15,215 nucleotides of DNA from Armatimonadota bacterium (GTDB taxonomy: Bacteria; Armatimonadota; UBA5829): NCBI GenBank assembly GCA_026415535.1, contig JAOAGX010000017.1:1-15215 (forward strand). The letters are read 5' to 3'. Positions 15,017-15,215 of the stretch are shown here, piece by piece. The notes beneath the pieces were generated by a model. It was not told the DNA's origin and did no database searches. It saw nothing but the letters and a program-made list of their open reading frames with translations. The position numbers were made by a program, and so were the translations under genes. How positions within the stretch are numbered: the first letter of the stretch is position 1; the number at the start of each line of letters is the position of its first letter.

Positions 15017-15196
15017 TTACTTCTGAGCCGGCTCTGACTTGGGAAACGGGTCGGTTGCAGTTTCGGCAATGTTGCTCTCGATCACCACGCGGCCTTTGGC
15101 GCGGTTCTCTACGTTGAGCGGACCATAGAACTCATTGTTTGCTATGATCGCGCCGACCCCCTCCGCTCCCAAGTATATGGGGGTCTTGTTATAAGG
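15017..15196 (-). CDS. C-terminal end of a probable right-handed beta-helix protein (5' end cut)
   Basis: Only the last 59 codons are present, ending in TAA. The sequence GVGAIIANNEFYGPLNVEN followed by a VVIESNI strand has the alternating hydrophobic strands and asparagine turns of right-handed parallel beta-helix proteins (pectate-lyase-like folds). A polar tail, DPFPKSEPAQK, ends it. Such proteins are often secreted and act on or bind polysaccharides, but no catalytic part is visible and the fold call rests on two coils. The reading frame continues into the adapter, which adds a false MYKRQ start. It is on the same strand as tgt, 134 bases before the tgt promoter. Confidence 0.5.
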   Translation of the reverse strand, partial: PYNKTPIYLGAEGVGAIIANNEFYGPLNVENRAKGRVVIESNIAETATDPFPKSEPAQK

Positions 15197-15215
15197 CTGT
15201 CTCTTATACACATCT
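15197..15215. other. Sequencing adapter (Tn5/Nextera mosaic end), not genomic
   Basis: The last 19 bases read CTGTCTCTTATACACATCT, the reverse complement of the mosaic end found at 1-19. They should be removed before any analysis. Confidence 0.98.

Overview
The window is a 15.2 kb fragment of a bacterial chromosome, with base composition a little above half G+C by eye. It carries ordinary housekeeping genes: chorismate synthase, two penicillin-binding proteins, queuosine biosynthesis and a CarD-type RNA polymerase-binding protein. The lineage cannot be fixed from these genes. The HD-domain protein and the phosphatase-like membrane protein resemble families I associate with Firmicutes and neighbouring deep-branching phyla, so an uncultured, possibly anaerobic, Terrabacteria-like organism is the best guess (inference). 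Both outermost 19 bases (1-19 and 15197-15215) are the Tn5/Nextera mosaic end. They are library adapter, so the first and last genes are cut and the apparent starts there are artefacts.

Left part (21-8728): the 3' end of aroC on the + strand converges on a long minus-strand block. Read in its own direction, this block is a class A penicillin-binding protein (PBP1A type), a class B penicillin-binding protein (PBP2/MrdA type), a large membrane protein with a phosphatase-like outer domain, and a phosphomannomutase/phosphoglucomutase. The MrdA-type gene and the membrane-protein gene overlap by 11 bases, so they are probably translated together. The block looks like a cell-envelope locus, with extended -10 promoters before the PBP1A gene and the mutase gene.

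Middle part (8729-11370): a divergent promoter region leads on the + strand to queD, a 308-base gap with a palindromic repeat, then queE. QueE overlaps by ATGA a gene for a small HgdB/BcrB-like protein of the 2-hydroxyacyl-CoA dehydratase family. QueD and QueE make the 7-deazaguanine precursor. The coupled, probably iron-sulfur, third gene has no known role in that pathway and is the most interesting protein in the window.

Right part (11393-15196): carD on the minus strand has a strong promoter and a leader of about 120 bases. Next comes about 1 kb of non-coding DNA full of palindromic repeats, including two matching 83-base palindromes each followed in register by an array of 19-base degenerate direct repeats. 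After that, on the minus strand, tgt (which inserts the queuosine precursor into tRNA) overlaps the start of an HD-domain phosphohydrolase gene. The window ends in the last 59 codons of a probable beta-helix protein. Three queuosine genes (queD, queE, tgt) thus lie within 6 kb in two transcription units. No tRNA, rRNA, CRISPR array, transposase or phage gene was seen.
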